This document shows, one piece after another, positions 1 through 5,535 of a DNA stretch of 5,899 nucleotides. The stretch is taken from NCBI GenBank assembly GCA_017885225.1, contig JAFNGM010000091.1, positions 1,538 through 7,436 on the forward strand, read 5' to 3'. The notes below the pieces were generated by a model. That model made no database searches and was not told where the DNA came from. It saw only the letters and a list, made by a program, of their open reading frames with translations. Origin of the DNA: Syntrophaceae bacterium. GTDB taxonomy: Bacteria; Desulfobacterota; Syntrophia; Syntrophales; UBA2185. Within the stretch, counting starts at the first letter, position 1. Each line of letters begins with the position of its first letter. The translations under genes were made by a program, and so were the position numbers.

Positions 1-687
1 GTGAACCGCCTCAGTCTCACCGTATCAAAAGGTGAAATATATGGCTTCATCGGCCCGAACGGTGCGGGAAAAACTACAACGATCCGCATGATGGGCGGCG
101 TCCTCATGCCGACAGAAGGCTCCGTCATTATCGATGGAATCAATATGGCTGATGATCCGGAAAGGGTGAAAAAAAAGATTGGCTTCATACCGGACAGGCC
201 ATTCCTCTATGAAAAGCTCACGGGCATGGAATTCATGAGGTTTTCTGCGGACCTCTATGGCGTGGATGACAGGGTGTTTTCCGGTAAGGCCGAAGCCCTC
301 CTCAAAAAATTCGCCCTGAATAACTGGGCCCATGAACTCATAGAATCCTATTCCCACGGCATGAAACAGCGCCTTATCATTTCTGCCGCGCTCCTTCATG
401 ATCCTGCGGTTATCATAGTGGACGAACCAATGGTGGGTCTTGATCCTGCAGCGATAAAAATGGTGAAGAATATGTTCCGGGAACTGGCGAAGAGTGGAAC
501 AACCATTTTCATGTCCACCCATACCCTGGCGGTTGCGGAAGATATCTGCGACCGCATCGGTATCATCCACAGAGGTTCCCTCATCGCGACGGGCACTACA
601 GGAGACCTGAAACGTGATGCAGGCGTCCTGGAAGCAGACCTGGAAGGAGTGTTCTTGATCCTTACAGAGGAACAGACTGTGCCGTAA
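1..687 (+). CDS. ABC exporter ATP-binding subunit (5' end outside window)
   Basis: Nucleotide-binding subunit that hydrolyses ATP on the cytoplasmic face to drive an ABC-2-type exporter. Numbering from the first in-window codon: Walker A GPNGAGKT at residues 18-25, a Q-loop region reading GFIPD near 61-65 with Asp where Gln is usual, signature YSHGMKQR at 117-124 (a variant of LSGGQ common in the CcmA-like branch), Walker B VIIVDEP at 137-143, D-loop GLD at 146-148, and switch His174. The GTG at base 1 is probably not the start: family members have about 15-20 residues before the Walker A strand (an 'LxKxYG..xAV' stretch), and the Val at position 1 fits the last residue of that stretch. So the gene is partial, lacking about 20 codons, and the TAA at 685-687 is its real end. 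The multi-spanning protein starting at 1940 is the likely permease partner, although about 1.25 kb separates them. The substrate cannot be told. Confidence 0.93.
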   Translation: MNRLSLTVSKGEIYGFIGPNGAGKTTTIRMMGGVLMPTEGSVIIDGINMADDPERVKKKIGFIPDRPFLYEKLTGMEFMRFSADLYGVDDRVFSGKAEALLKKFALNNWAHELIESYSHGMKQRLIISAALLHDPAVIIVDEPMVGLDPAAIKMVKNMFRELAKSGTTIFMSTHTLAVAEDICDRIGIIHRGSLIATGTTGDLKRDAGVLEADLEGVFLILTEEQTVP

Positions 688-698
688 TAGACAATTTG

Positions 699-760
699 TC
701 CCCCTCTGGAGGGAGATTAGGGGGAGCTGTTCCCCTCTTGAGGGGGTGTAGGGGGAGGTA
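699..760. repeat. Two tandem G/C-rich hairpin repeats
   Basis: Two successive units share one design: a C-rich arm, a short loop, a G-rich arm, a few bases containing TTAG or GTAG, then GGGGGA. Unit 1 runs about 699-726. Unit 2 runs about 730-757 and has a perfect stem CCCCTC (732-737), loop TT, GAGGGG (740-745). The trailing GGGGGA of each can also pair with its leading TCCCC, so alternative folds exist. They begin just after the ATPase stop and might end its transcript, but there is no T-tract. The same general design recurs near 3639-3731, 4557-4597 and 5536-5570. Confidence 0.7.
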
Positions 761-854
761 TCTCCTTCCCGAAGATCACAATGAGGATGGCGCTCCGTTG
801 ATACCCCGCTTCTAAAAAATGGGCGCTGTCCCTATTTTCCCTTCTTCATTTCGG

Positions 855-882
855 TTGACATATAAACGCCGTCTGATATAGG
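855..882 (+). promoter_or_regulatory. Candidate sigma-70 promoter for the toxin-antitoxin pair
   Basis: A perfect -35 hexamer TTGACA lies at 855-860. After a 16-base spacer comes TATAGG at 877-882, matching four of six -10 positions. The expected transcription start, about seven bases further on, falls at or next to the ATG at 889, so the message may be leaderless. A small imperfect dyad (ATAG 878-881, CTAT 887-890) overlaps the -10 box and the start codon and could be an operator. The -35 match is strong and the -10 is only fair. Confidence 0.5.
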
Positions 883-888
883 TACACT

Positions 889-1284
889 ATGAAGAAGGAA
901 TTAAAGGGAAAATTCGAGAGACTGGGGATCGCTATCGTGTATCTATTTGGATCAAAAGCGACTCGCAGGGAATCGCGCCTTAGTGATATCGATATTGGGG
1001 TGGTATTGAAAGAGGCGTTAGGAAACGAGACCAGAAACTTATATCACACTCTCTACGGACTGTTTACCGAGATGTATCCGTCTGGAAAGCTTGATATAGT
1101 TTTTTTGCAGGAAGCCTCTCTTTCTCTTCAGTATTCTGCCGTCAGGGAGGGGAAGATTCTTTTTGAGTCGGATCCCATCTTTACGGCGGATTACGAACAC
1201 CACGTGATGAATCAGTATCTCGATTTCAGACCCATTCTCGATTATTTTGATAACGCTGTGATGGAAAGGTATGCCAAAGCATAA
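889..1284 (+). CDS. mntA: MntA-type antitoxin, minimal nucleotidyltransferase (MNT)
   Basis: A 131-residue minimal nucleotidyltransferase of DNA polymerase beta fold. The hallmark GSX10DXD is exact: Gly21-Ser22, ten residues, Asp33-Ile-Asp35. A third acidic residue, Asp69 in KLDIVFL, sits where the family's third metal ligand is expected, so the protein looks catalytically complete. In characterised MntA-HepT pairs (Shewanella oneidensis and Aphanizomenon) this antitoxin transfers AMP from ATP onto a tyrosine of the HEPN toxin and silences it. It is followed with a 14-base overlap by the HEPN gene, the usual antitoxin-first order. The ATG at 889 is the only plausible start before the catalytic loop; it has only a weak TAGG upstream, and the promoter abuts it. 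Base composition is more A/T-rich than the flanking exporter genes, as expected for an acquired cassette. Family and pairing are secure; activity is inferred from intact motifs. Confidence 0.93.
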   Translation: MKKELKGKFERLGIAIVYLFGSKATRRESRLSDIDIGVVLKEALGNETRNLYHTLYGLFTEMYPSGKLDIVFLQEASLSLQYSAVREGKILFESDPIFTADYEHHVMNQYLDFRPILDYFDNAVMERYAKA

Positions 1285-1738
1285 ATCACCCCTCAACAGA
1301 GACGTTTTACAAACAAGGATTTCGTACATCGAGGATTCCCTCAAAAGCCTCGAAAGGTTTAAGGGAATTACCTATAGTGAGTTCAATTCAAATCCGGATA
1401 CTTTTCGTATTGCCTTCTATGACCTGCATAGGGCTCTTGAAGCGGTAATGGACATAGGAACGCATATCCTTTCAAGAATTCCGGGGAATAGACCAACCTC
1501 CCATAAAGATATCCCCAAGCTTCTGGAGAAAAATAAAATAATCCCTGCGGATTTTGCGATGAACTCTCTTTCTAAAATGGCAGGATACAGGAACGGGATG
1601 GTTCATTTCTATGGAGAGATCACAGAAAGAGAAATCTACGATATTATCCAGGAAGAGCTTGAGGATATTTATACTTACCTGTCATACATCAATGAAGTCC
1701 TGAAAAATCCAGCACACTTTAATCTGCAGATTGTATAA
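1271..1738 (+). CDS. hepT: HepT-type HEPN ribonuclease toxin
   Basis: A 155-residue HEPN-domain protein (DUF86/HepT family), predicted to be an all-helical dimeric RNase that blocks growth when not neutralised. The active-site motif RX4HXY is intact as RNGMVHFY: Arg107, His112, Tyr114. An upstream helix, with LHRALEAVMDIGTHI around residues 52-66, carries the usual acidic and histidine pattern of the family. Tyr114 corresponds to the tyrosine that cognate MntA proteins AMPylate in characterised pairs. The start ATG at 1271 lies within the end of mntA, with a purine-rich GGAAAGG immediately before it (one base away, too close for a normal Shine-Dalgarno), so translation is probably coupled to mntA. 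There is no other Met before residue 60. A 60-base sample at 1621-1680 counts 35% G+C against 58% at 3061-3120 in the permease. No terminator is visible after the TAA. Confidence 0.92.
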   Translation: MPKHKSPLNRDVLQTRISYIEDSLKSLERFKGITYSEFNSNPDTFRIAFYDLHRALEAVMDIGTHILSRIPGNRPTSHKDIPKLLEKNKIIPADFAMNSLSKMAGYRNGMVHFYGEITEREIYDIIQEELEDIYTYLSYINEVLKNPAHFNLQIV

Positions 1739-1845
1739 AAGCTTGGAAATAATAGTTTGTGAATGACAATACGGAACCTAATTTACGAACCACTGCACTA
1801 AGTTCAGACGATATTTTGCAGACACCTTCTTTCAAACCTTTCTAC

Positions 1846-1874
1846 TTGCGATTCACACACGAACAAGATAGAAA
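1846..1874 (+). promoter_or_regulatory. Weak candidate promoter for the permease gene
   Basis: TTGCGA (1846-1851), a 17-base spacer and TAGAAA (1869-1874) each match four of six consensus positions. The predicted start near 1881 would place the dispersed palindrome in the 5' leader. The rest of 1739-1939 shows no gene. This is a weak call; read-through from hepT is just as possible. Confidence 0.22.
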
Positions 1875-1882
1875 GTGTAACT

Positions 1883-1912
1883 ACTGGATGCCGGATCATG
1901 TCCGGCATGACA
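1883..1912. repeat. Dispersed short palindrome (TGGATGCCGG...CCGGCATGACA type)
   Basis: A perfect eight-base stem, ATGCCGGA (1888-1895) with TCCGGCAT (1901-1908), around the loop TCATG, is flanked by CTGG on the left and GACA on the right. This matches the very common bacterial intergenic repeat 'CTGGAT-CCGG-loop-CCGG-ATGACA'; the family assignment is from memory. It lies 28 bases before the permease start and leaves an AAGGAG (1912-1917) at its right border. Confidence 0.7.
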
Positions 1913-1939
1913 AGGAGATTCACTTTTCTAATCAATTCC

Positions 1940-3634
1940 ATGAACGAGATTCTTGCCCTGTTAAAGCCCCGGTTCTGGTCTTTTAAGAACGGCGGCACTT
2001 CCAAAGACGCGAAGAACCGCAAGTCCAAGGTATTTCTTTTCGGTGCGGTCGGCCTCACATTCTGGGCAGGTATTTTCGTTATCTTCTATCGTGTTCTCGT
2101 CTATTTCCAGGGCGTAGAGGGATTCGGCGATATCCTTGCCCGGAAGCTTCTGTCCATGGTTCTCCTCACATTATTCTCACTGCTGATTTTCAGTAGCATC
2201 ATCACTGTTCTCACCAAGCTGTATCTCAGCAAAGATCTGGTTCTTGTCCATTCTCTGCCAGTCTCCGCGGAGAAGATCTTTCTTGCCCGGTGGTTCGAGA
2301 GCACCATAGACAGTTCCTGGATGGTGATCGTGTATAGCCTCCCGGTGTTTTTATCGTACGGAATCGTCTACAACGCAGGGTTCTTTTTTTACGCGACGGT
2401 CTGCCTGACAATGGTGCCGTTATGCCTCATCGCATCGGGCATCAGCGCCCTTGCCGTGGTGCTCGTTGCCGTTATTCTGCCGGCGGGCCGCCTCAGGACG
2501 GTATTCGTGTTTCTCGGATTTGTCCTTTTTTTGATTTTGATTCTTGCCTTTCGGTTGATGAGGCCGGAGAGACTTGTCAATCCCGATACCTTCAGCTCTC
2601 TTGTGCTCTATTTCAGATCGCTGGAAACACCGGGGTCGTCGTTTCTTCCTACCACCTGGATCTTTGACAGTATAAACGCCTCCCTGACAGGACTGATGAG
2701 CAGCGCCCTCTTCGATCTTATCCTTGCCTGGGTGTGCGCGGTGTCCCTTGTCTTTGTGATAACCTGGGTTTCGGGGGCAACCTATTTTTCAGGCTTTTCC
2801 AAGGCTCAAACCACTCCCGAGCGCCTTTTTCCGAACTATAGTACAAAGAACAGAGGATGGGAATATGTGCTGAATTTCCTGTCCGGTCCCTCAAGGGCAT
2901 ACGCTGTCAAGGAAATTAAGACGTTTCTCAGGGATCAGACACAGTGGCCCCAGGTATTTCTTATCATCGCCCTGATTGTCGTATACCTGTACAATTTCTC
3001 CGTCTTGCCCCTGGGGAAATCCCCCATAAGCACCTTATATTTCCAGAACATTTTTTCTTTTTTGAACATGGGATTGGCCACATTTGTCCTGACGGCGGTG
3101 GCGGCGCGCTTCGTCTATCCCGCAGTGAGCATTGAGGGGGAAGCATTCTGGATTGTCAGGTCATCCCCCATACGGATCCGGACATTTCTCTGGATCAAGT
3201 TTTGGATATACTATATCCCCCTTCTCATTCTCACAGAAACCCTCATCGTCGCCTCCAATATGCTTCTCCACGTGACGCCATTCATGATGGCCCTTTCCGT
3301 CACCACTGTTTTTTTCATGGTGCCGGGGATCGTATCGATGGGCATTGGCTTTGGCGCGGCCTATCCTGATTTCAAATCAGAAAATCCTGCGCAGTCTGTG
3401 ACAAGCTTCGGGGGCCTCCTCTTTATGATCCTCTGCGCCGGTTTCATCGCAGTGGTGATCATCCTCGAGGCCGGACCTGTCTATTCAGTATTTATGGCGG
3501 ATTTTCGCGGGGTCAGCCTTACGGCGCTTCAGTGGATATGGCTGATTGGTTCGTTCTCTCTTGTGCTGGTTCTCTGCATTCTTGCGGTCGTGCTCCCCAT
3601 GCGATGGGGTGAACGGCGGTTGTGTGTGACATGA
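1940..3634 (+). CDS. ABC exporter permease, PF16949-like multi-spanning membrane protein
   Basis: A 564-residue integral membrane protein with about twelve hydrophobic segments (roughly residues 31-54, 69-92, 127-146, 150-178, 187-206, 259-282, 336-356, 370-393, 421-441, 447-470, 491-511, 530-553). Conserved-looking blocks in loops between membrane segments, KEIKTFLRDQTQWPQ (324-338), EGEAFWIVRSSPIR (399-412) and AAYPDFKSENPAQ (473-485), resemble the 'putative ATP-binding cassette' permease family (PF16949), which pairs with separate CcmA-like ATPases. It is therefore the probable partner of the ATPase at the left edge. The start at 1940 (MNEILALLKPRFW) is preferred because the upstream in-frame ATGs at 1898 and 1907 lie inside a dispersed palindrome. 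The nearest strong Shine-Dalgarno, AAGGAG at 1912-1917, is 22 bases away, further than normal, so initiation may be poor or the leader folded. The export substrate is unknown. Confidence 0.85.
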   Translation: MNEILALLKPRFWSFKNGGTSKDAKNRKSKVFLFGAVGLTFWAGIFVIFYRVLVYFQGVEGFGDILARKLLSMVLLTLFSLLIFSSIITVLTKLYLSKDLVLVHSLPVSAEKIFLARWFESTIDSSWMVIVYSLPVFLSYGIVYNAGFFFYATVCLTMVPLCLIASGISALAVVLVAVILPAGRLRTVFVFLGFVLFLILILAFRLMRPERLVNPDTFSSLVLYFRSLETPGSSFLPTTWIFDSINASLTGLMSSALFDLILAWVCAVSLVFVITWVSGATYFSGFSKAQTTPERLFPNYSTKNRGWEYVLNFLSGPSRAYAVKEIKTFLRDQTQWPQVFLIIALIVVYLYNFSVLPLGKSPISTLYFQNIFSFLNMGLATFVLTAVAARFVYPAVSIEGEAFWIVRSSPIRIRTFLWIKFWIYYIPLLILTETLIVASNMLLHVTPFMMALSVTTVFFMVPGIVSMGIGFGAAYPDFKSENPAQSVTSFGGLLFMILCAGFIAVVIILEAGPVYSVFMADFRGVSLTALQWIWLIGSFSLVLVLCILAVVLPMRWGERRLCVT

Positions 3635-3638
3635 GTGA

Positions 3639-3731
3639 AAATCCCTCCCCACCTCCCTTTACAAAAGGGAGGAGAGCAAAGGATTCCTCCTTTGCCAAAG
3701 GAGGAGTATATGTGGGGAGCAAGGGGGATTT
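3639..3731. repeat. Nested palindromic element between convergent genes; possible bidirectional terminator
   Basis: The outer arms AAATCCC (3639-3645) and CTCCCCAC (3645-3652) pair with GGGATTT (3725-3731) and GTGGGGAG (3712-3719). Inside are two hairpins: CCTCCCTTT (3652-3660), loop ACA, AAAGGGAGG (3664-3672); and CCTCCTTT (3686-3693), loop GCC, AAAGGAGG (3697-3704). The whole can fold into a multi-armed structure. It begins four bases after the permease stop, and its right arm overlaps the DUF554 stop codon (3730-3732, minus strand). The position suits termination from both sides, though T-tracts are short. The first inner hairpin has the same nine-base stem as the one at 5538-5558. Confidence 0.8.
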
Positions 3732-4410
3732 AATTTCCCGTAAATACCACCCAGAAGATGGCGTAGAGGAGTGCGGGCAGAAAGTTTCCTATCCGGATCT
3801 TTGTGAGTTCCAGAAGGTTCGTGCCGATTCCCAGGATGAGCAGACCGCCGGCAGCAATTACGGCGTCAAGGACAGCGGGATTTTGCATAAAGAGAAGTTT
3901 CGAAGACAGGAGGGTAATGGAGCCCTGGACAAGGAGAACGGATAACGCTGAAAACGCCACGCCGACACCGAGGGTGGAAGAAAGAGCGACGGATGCCACT
4001 CCGTCAAGCAGGGATTTGATATAGAGGGTACTCGCATCTCCGACCGTACCATCCTGGATGGAGCCTACGATCATCATGGCGCCCGTGAGATAAAGAATGG
4101 AGGCCGATACAAAACCCTGGACGAATGTTGATGAGTCCGATCCGGAACGCGCCTTAAGCCATACTCCGATATGTTCCACGCCCTGTTCGATTTTGATCAG
4201 TTCCCCCGTTATTGCACCAAGCAAGACGCATCCGATGGCAACGATGGGCTCCTTGCCGGAGAGCGCCATTCTTAGTCCGATAAGGACGACAGAGAGTCCC
4301 AACGCCTGCATGGCAATCGTCTTGATTCTCTCAGGAAGGAATTTACCCGCAGAGATTCCGATCAAGCTTCCCGCGAGAATAGCTCCCGTATTTACAAATG
4401 TTCCGGTCAA
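3730..4410 (-). CDS. DUF554 family membrane protein (YqgA/YdfK type)
   Basis: A 226-residue inner-membrane protein of the DUF554 family. The family signature is present: YLTGAMMIVGSIQDG (107-121), then LYIKSLLDG (129-137), then LGVGVAFSALSVLLVQG (147-163). Hydrophobic segments lie at about 5-22, 31-49, 54-72, 98-118, 140-170, 180-200 and 209-223. The start chosen is TTG at 4410, giving the canonical N-terminus MTGTFVNTGAI, with AAAGG (4418-4422) seven bases upstream. The longer reading from ATG 4497 adds 29 residues of polar, non-family sequence, and the ATGs at 4431 and 4425 lack a well-spaced ribosome site. Length agrees with E. coli YqgA and B. subtilis YdfK (about 230). The molecular function is not established; a transporter-like role is only a guess. 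It converges on the permease gene. Confidence 0.85.
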   Translation of the reverse strand: MTGTFVNTGAILAGSLIGISAGKFLPERIKTIAMQALGLSVVLIGLRMALSGKEPIVAIGCVLLGAITGELIKIEQGVEHIGVWLKARSGSDSSTFVQGFVSASILYLTGAMMIVGSIQDGTVGDASTLYIKSLLDGVASVALSSTLGVGVAFSALSVLLVQGSITLLSSKLLFMQNPAVLDAVIAAGGLLILGIGTNLLELTKIRIGNFLPALLYAIFWVVFTGN

Positions 4411-4417
4411 TGATAAA

Positions 4418-4423
4418 CCTTTC
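4418..4423 (-). promoter_or_regulatory. Ribosome binding site deciding the TTG start of the DUF554 gene
   Basis: GAAAGG on the minus strand ends seven bases before the TTG at 4410. It lies downstream of, or overlaps, the ATG candidates at 4425 and 4431, so it can serve only the TTG. This spacing, and the family-type N-terminus it gives, are why the shorter start was chosen. Confidence 0.6.
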
Positions 4424-4432
4424 ATCCTCATT

Positions 4433-4438
4433 TTTATA
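4433..4438 (-). promoter_or_regulatory. Candidate -10 box for the DUF554 gene
   Basis: TATAAA on the minus strand matches five of six -10 positions and would place the transcript start near 4425, giving a leader of about 15 bases that includes the ribosome site. No good -35 hexamer stands at the expected distance. A short dyad ATGTC-G-GACAT (4438-4448) adjoins it and could bind an activator or repressor. The call rests mostly on the -10 hexamer. Confidence 0.28.
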
Positions 4439-4556
4439 TGTCGGACATGCCATTCACTTCGAGAGCTCTGGCATATCGATGTCGGAGCATTGCCCATGAG
4501 GAAGGGCTAAGAATTGTAAGAGTGGGAAATCTTCACCTGCTGGTGTAGGAGTTAAT

Positions 4557-4597
4557 CTCTCCCCCTCCCTCAGTCCCTCCCACGAGGGGAGGGAGAA
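4557..4597. repeat. G/C-rich hairpin repeat (minus-oriented copy)
   Basis: The core stem is CCCTCCC (4575-4581), loop ACGAG, GGGAGGG (4587-4593), with further C-rich bases at 4559-4570 that can pair with the GGGAG tail. Read on the minus strand it has the hairpin-then-GAGGGAGGGGGA layout of the other copies in the window. It lies between the crotonase gene and the DUF554 gene. Confidence 0.6.
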
Positions 4598-4609
4598 GGA
4601 AGGCGGTAG

Positions 4610-4628
4610 GACAGGCGTATCGCCTGTC
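4610..4628 (-). terminator. Perfect hairpin just after the crotonase stop codon
   Basis: GACAGGCG (4610-4617), loop TAT, CGCCTGTC (4621-4628) forms an eight-base perfect stem, two bases beyond the TAA at 4633-4631. The location fits a transcription terminator, but no T-run follows on the minus strand, so it may instead be an mRNA-stabilising 3' hairpin. Confidence 0.4.
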
Positions 4629-4630
4629 TG

Positions 4631-5434
4631 TTATTTACCCATGTACTTGGGTTTCCTCTTTTCAAACATCGCGTTCAGGGCTTCCATGTGATCCTCTGTG
4701 TAGTGGCACATTGACTGGAACGCAGCCGATTCTTCCATGATGTGCGGTAATGTGGAATGCTGTCCTGTGCGTATAAGCCGTTTTGTCATTCTGAGAGCCT
4801 GGGGAGGCTGAGAAGCGATTTTTGCCGCGATCTCCTTGGCTTTTGTCAGCAGTTGATCATGCTCTACAACGTAATTTACGAGGCCCAAACCGAGAGCGGT
4901 ATCGGCGTCTATGGTCGCTGCCGTGAAAATGAGTTCACACGCCTTTGCCATACCTATCGTCCGTGGCAAGGTAAAGGCGCTGCCATCGCCGGGAATAAGT
5001 CCCACATTGAGGAATGTCTCGCCGAACGTGGCCTTTCGCGATGCGACCCGTATATCGCACATAAGGGCGAGACCGCATCCCGCACCGACAGCACTGCCGT
5101 TGATGGCGGCGATGGTGGGAATTTCTACGCCATACACGGAAAGGAGGACAACCTGAAGGTTGTTCCGGTATTTTTCCATGAGCTCAGCGGAGGTTCCCTG
5201 AAACATGCCTTTTCTTTCCTTCATATCTTTCACGTTCCCACCGGAGGAATAGGCGGGGTCGACGGCAGTAACAATGAGCACCCTCGTGTTGATGTCCTCG
5301 CTCACCGTTTTACACACATACCTGATTTCCTCGATAATCTCCCTGTGGGTAATAGCGTTGCGAATATCCGGGCGGTTCAGGGTCATCGTTGCAATACCTT
5401 GATCAGTTTCAAACAGAATTTCTTTAAACTCCAT
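4631..5434 (-). CDS. Crotonase-superfamily (enoyl-CoA hydratase/isomerase-like) protein
   Basis: A 267-residue crotonase-fold acyl-CoA enzyme of normal family length. The CoA-binding and oxyanion-hole elements are recognisable: YSSGGNVKDM (62-71), in place of the usual FxAGADIKEM, and NGSAVGAGCGLALMCDIRVAS (from 112). However, the two acids that act in classical enoyl-CoA hydratase (Glu144 and Glu164 of the rat enzyme) align with Gly121 and Phe141, so simple syn-hydration is doubtful. The later GLIPGDG (145-151) carries Asp150, and Glu139 is close by; either could be an alternative acid or base. From memory, a bacterial subfamily with SGGNVKDM and PGDGG motifs usually has Asp at the Gly121 position. 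Start ATG 5434 has a strong GGAGG (5445-5441) six bases away. It stands alone, divergent from the lpxH-like gene, with an operator-like palindrome upstream. The fold is certain; the reaction (hydratase, isomerase or thioesterase-like) is not. Confidence 0.9.
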   Translation of the reverse strand: MEFKEILFETDQGIATMTLNRPDIRNAITHREIIEEIRYVCKTVSEDINTRVLIVTAVDPAYSSGGNVKDMKERKGMFQGTSAELMEKYRNNLQVVLLSVYGVEIPTIAAINGSAVGAGCGLALMCDIRVASRKATFGETFLNVGLIPGDGSAFTLPRTIGMAKACELIFTAATIDADTALGLGLVNYVVEHDQLLTKAKEIAAKIASQPPQALRMTKRLIRTGQHSTLPHIMEESAAFQSMCHYTEDHMEALNAMFEKRKPKYMGK

Positions 5435-5492
5435 CGTGCACCTCCATAATTTTCTTTACTGGTAATATGAGTGACATTTCATCTACACTTTT

Positions 5493-5508
5493 TTGTGATG
5501 ACTCACAA
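5493..5508. promoter_or_regulatory. 16-base perfect palindrome, candidate operator upstream of the crotonase gene
   Basis: TTGTGA (5493-5498), four bases TGAC, TCACAA (5503-5508). The half-sites resemble those of the CRP/FNR superfamily, and the four-base gap matches FNR-type geometry rather than CRP's six. It lies about 60 bases before the crotonase ATG. A weaker sister, GTGA-CATT-TCAT (5471-5482), is centred 24 bases nearer the gene. A poor -35/-10 pair on the minus strand (TTGTGA 5508-5503, TAGATG 5485-5480) would overlap both. Confidence 0.42.
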
Positions 5509-5535
5509 GTGATTATTTGACGGCATCGGAAGAGC

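Noticed and set aside
117..124. Degenerate ABC signature and missing Q-loop glutamine as a sign of a dead ATPase
   Set aside because: These are residue numbers in the ATPase. SHGMKQR and an acidic residue at the Q-loop are common in this exporter branch, and Walker A, Walker B and the switch His are intact.
25..570. A 181-codon minus-strand frame opposite the ATPase
   Set aside because: It is antisense to an unmistakable Walker A/B protein and shows no family features; a compositional shadow.
699..760. CRISPR-like or tandem array reading of the two G/C-rich units
   Set aside because: There are only two imperfect units with no spacers of regular length, and related units are dispersed rather than clustered.
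1898..1939. Upstream ATGs for the permease at 1898 and 1907
   Set aside because: Both lie in the palindromic repeat, upstream of the only strong ribosome-like site; the added residues look repeat-derived.
1759..1986. A 75-codon reading frame beginning with GTG on the plus strand
   Set aside because: It runs through the dispersed palindrome, whose translation (WMPDHVRHDKE) is a familiar artefact of such repeats, and it overlaps the permease start in another frame. It has no ribosome site.
3622..3945. A 107-codon plus-strand frame across the nested repeat
   Set aside because: It is composed of repeat sequence and the antisense of the DUF554 gene.
4757..5449. A 230-codon plus-strand frame opposite the crotonase gene
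   Set aside because: It is antisense to a clear crotonase with a strong ribosome site; the translation is Cys/His/Arg-rich and resembles no family.
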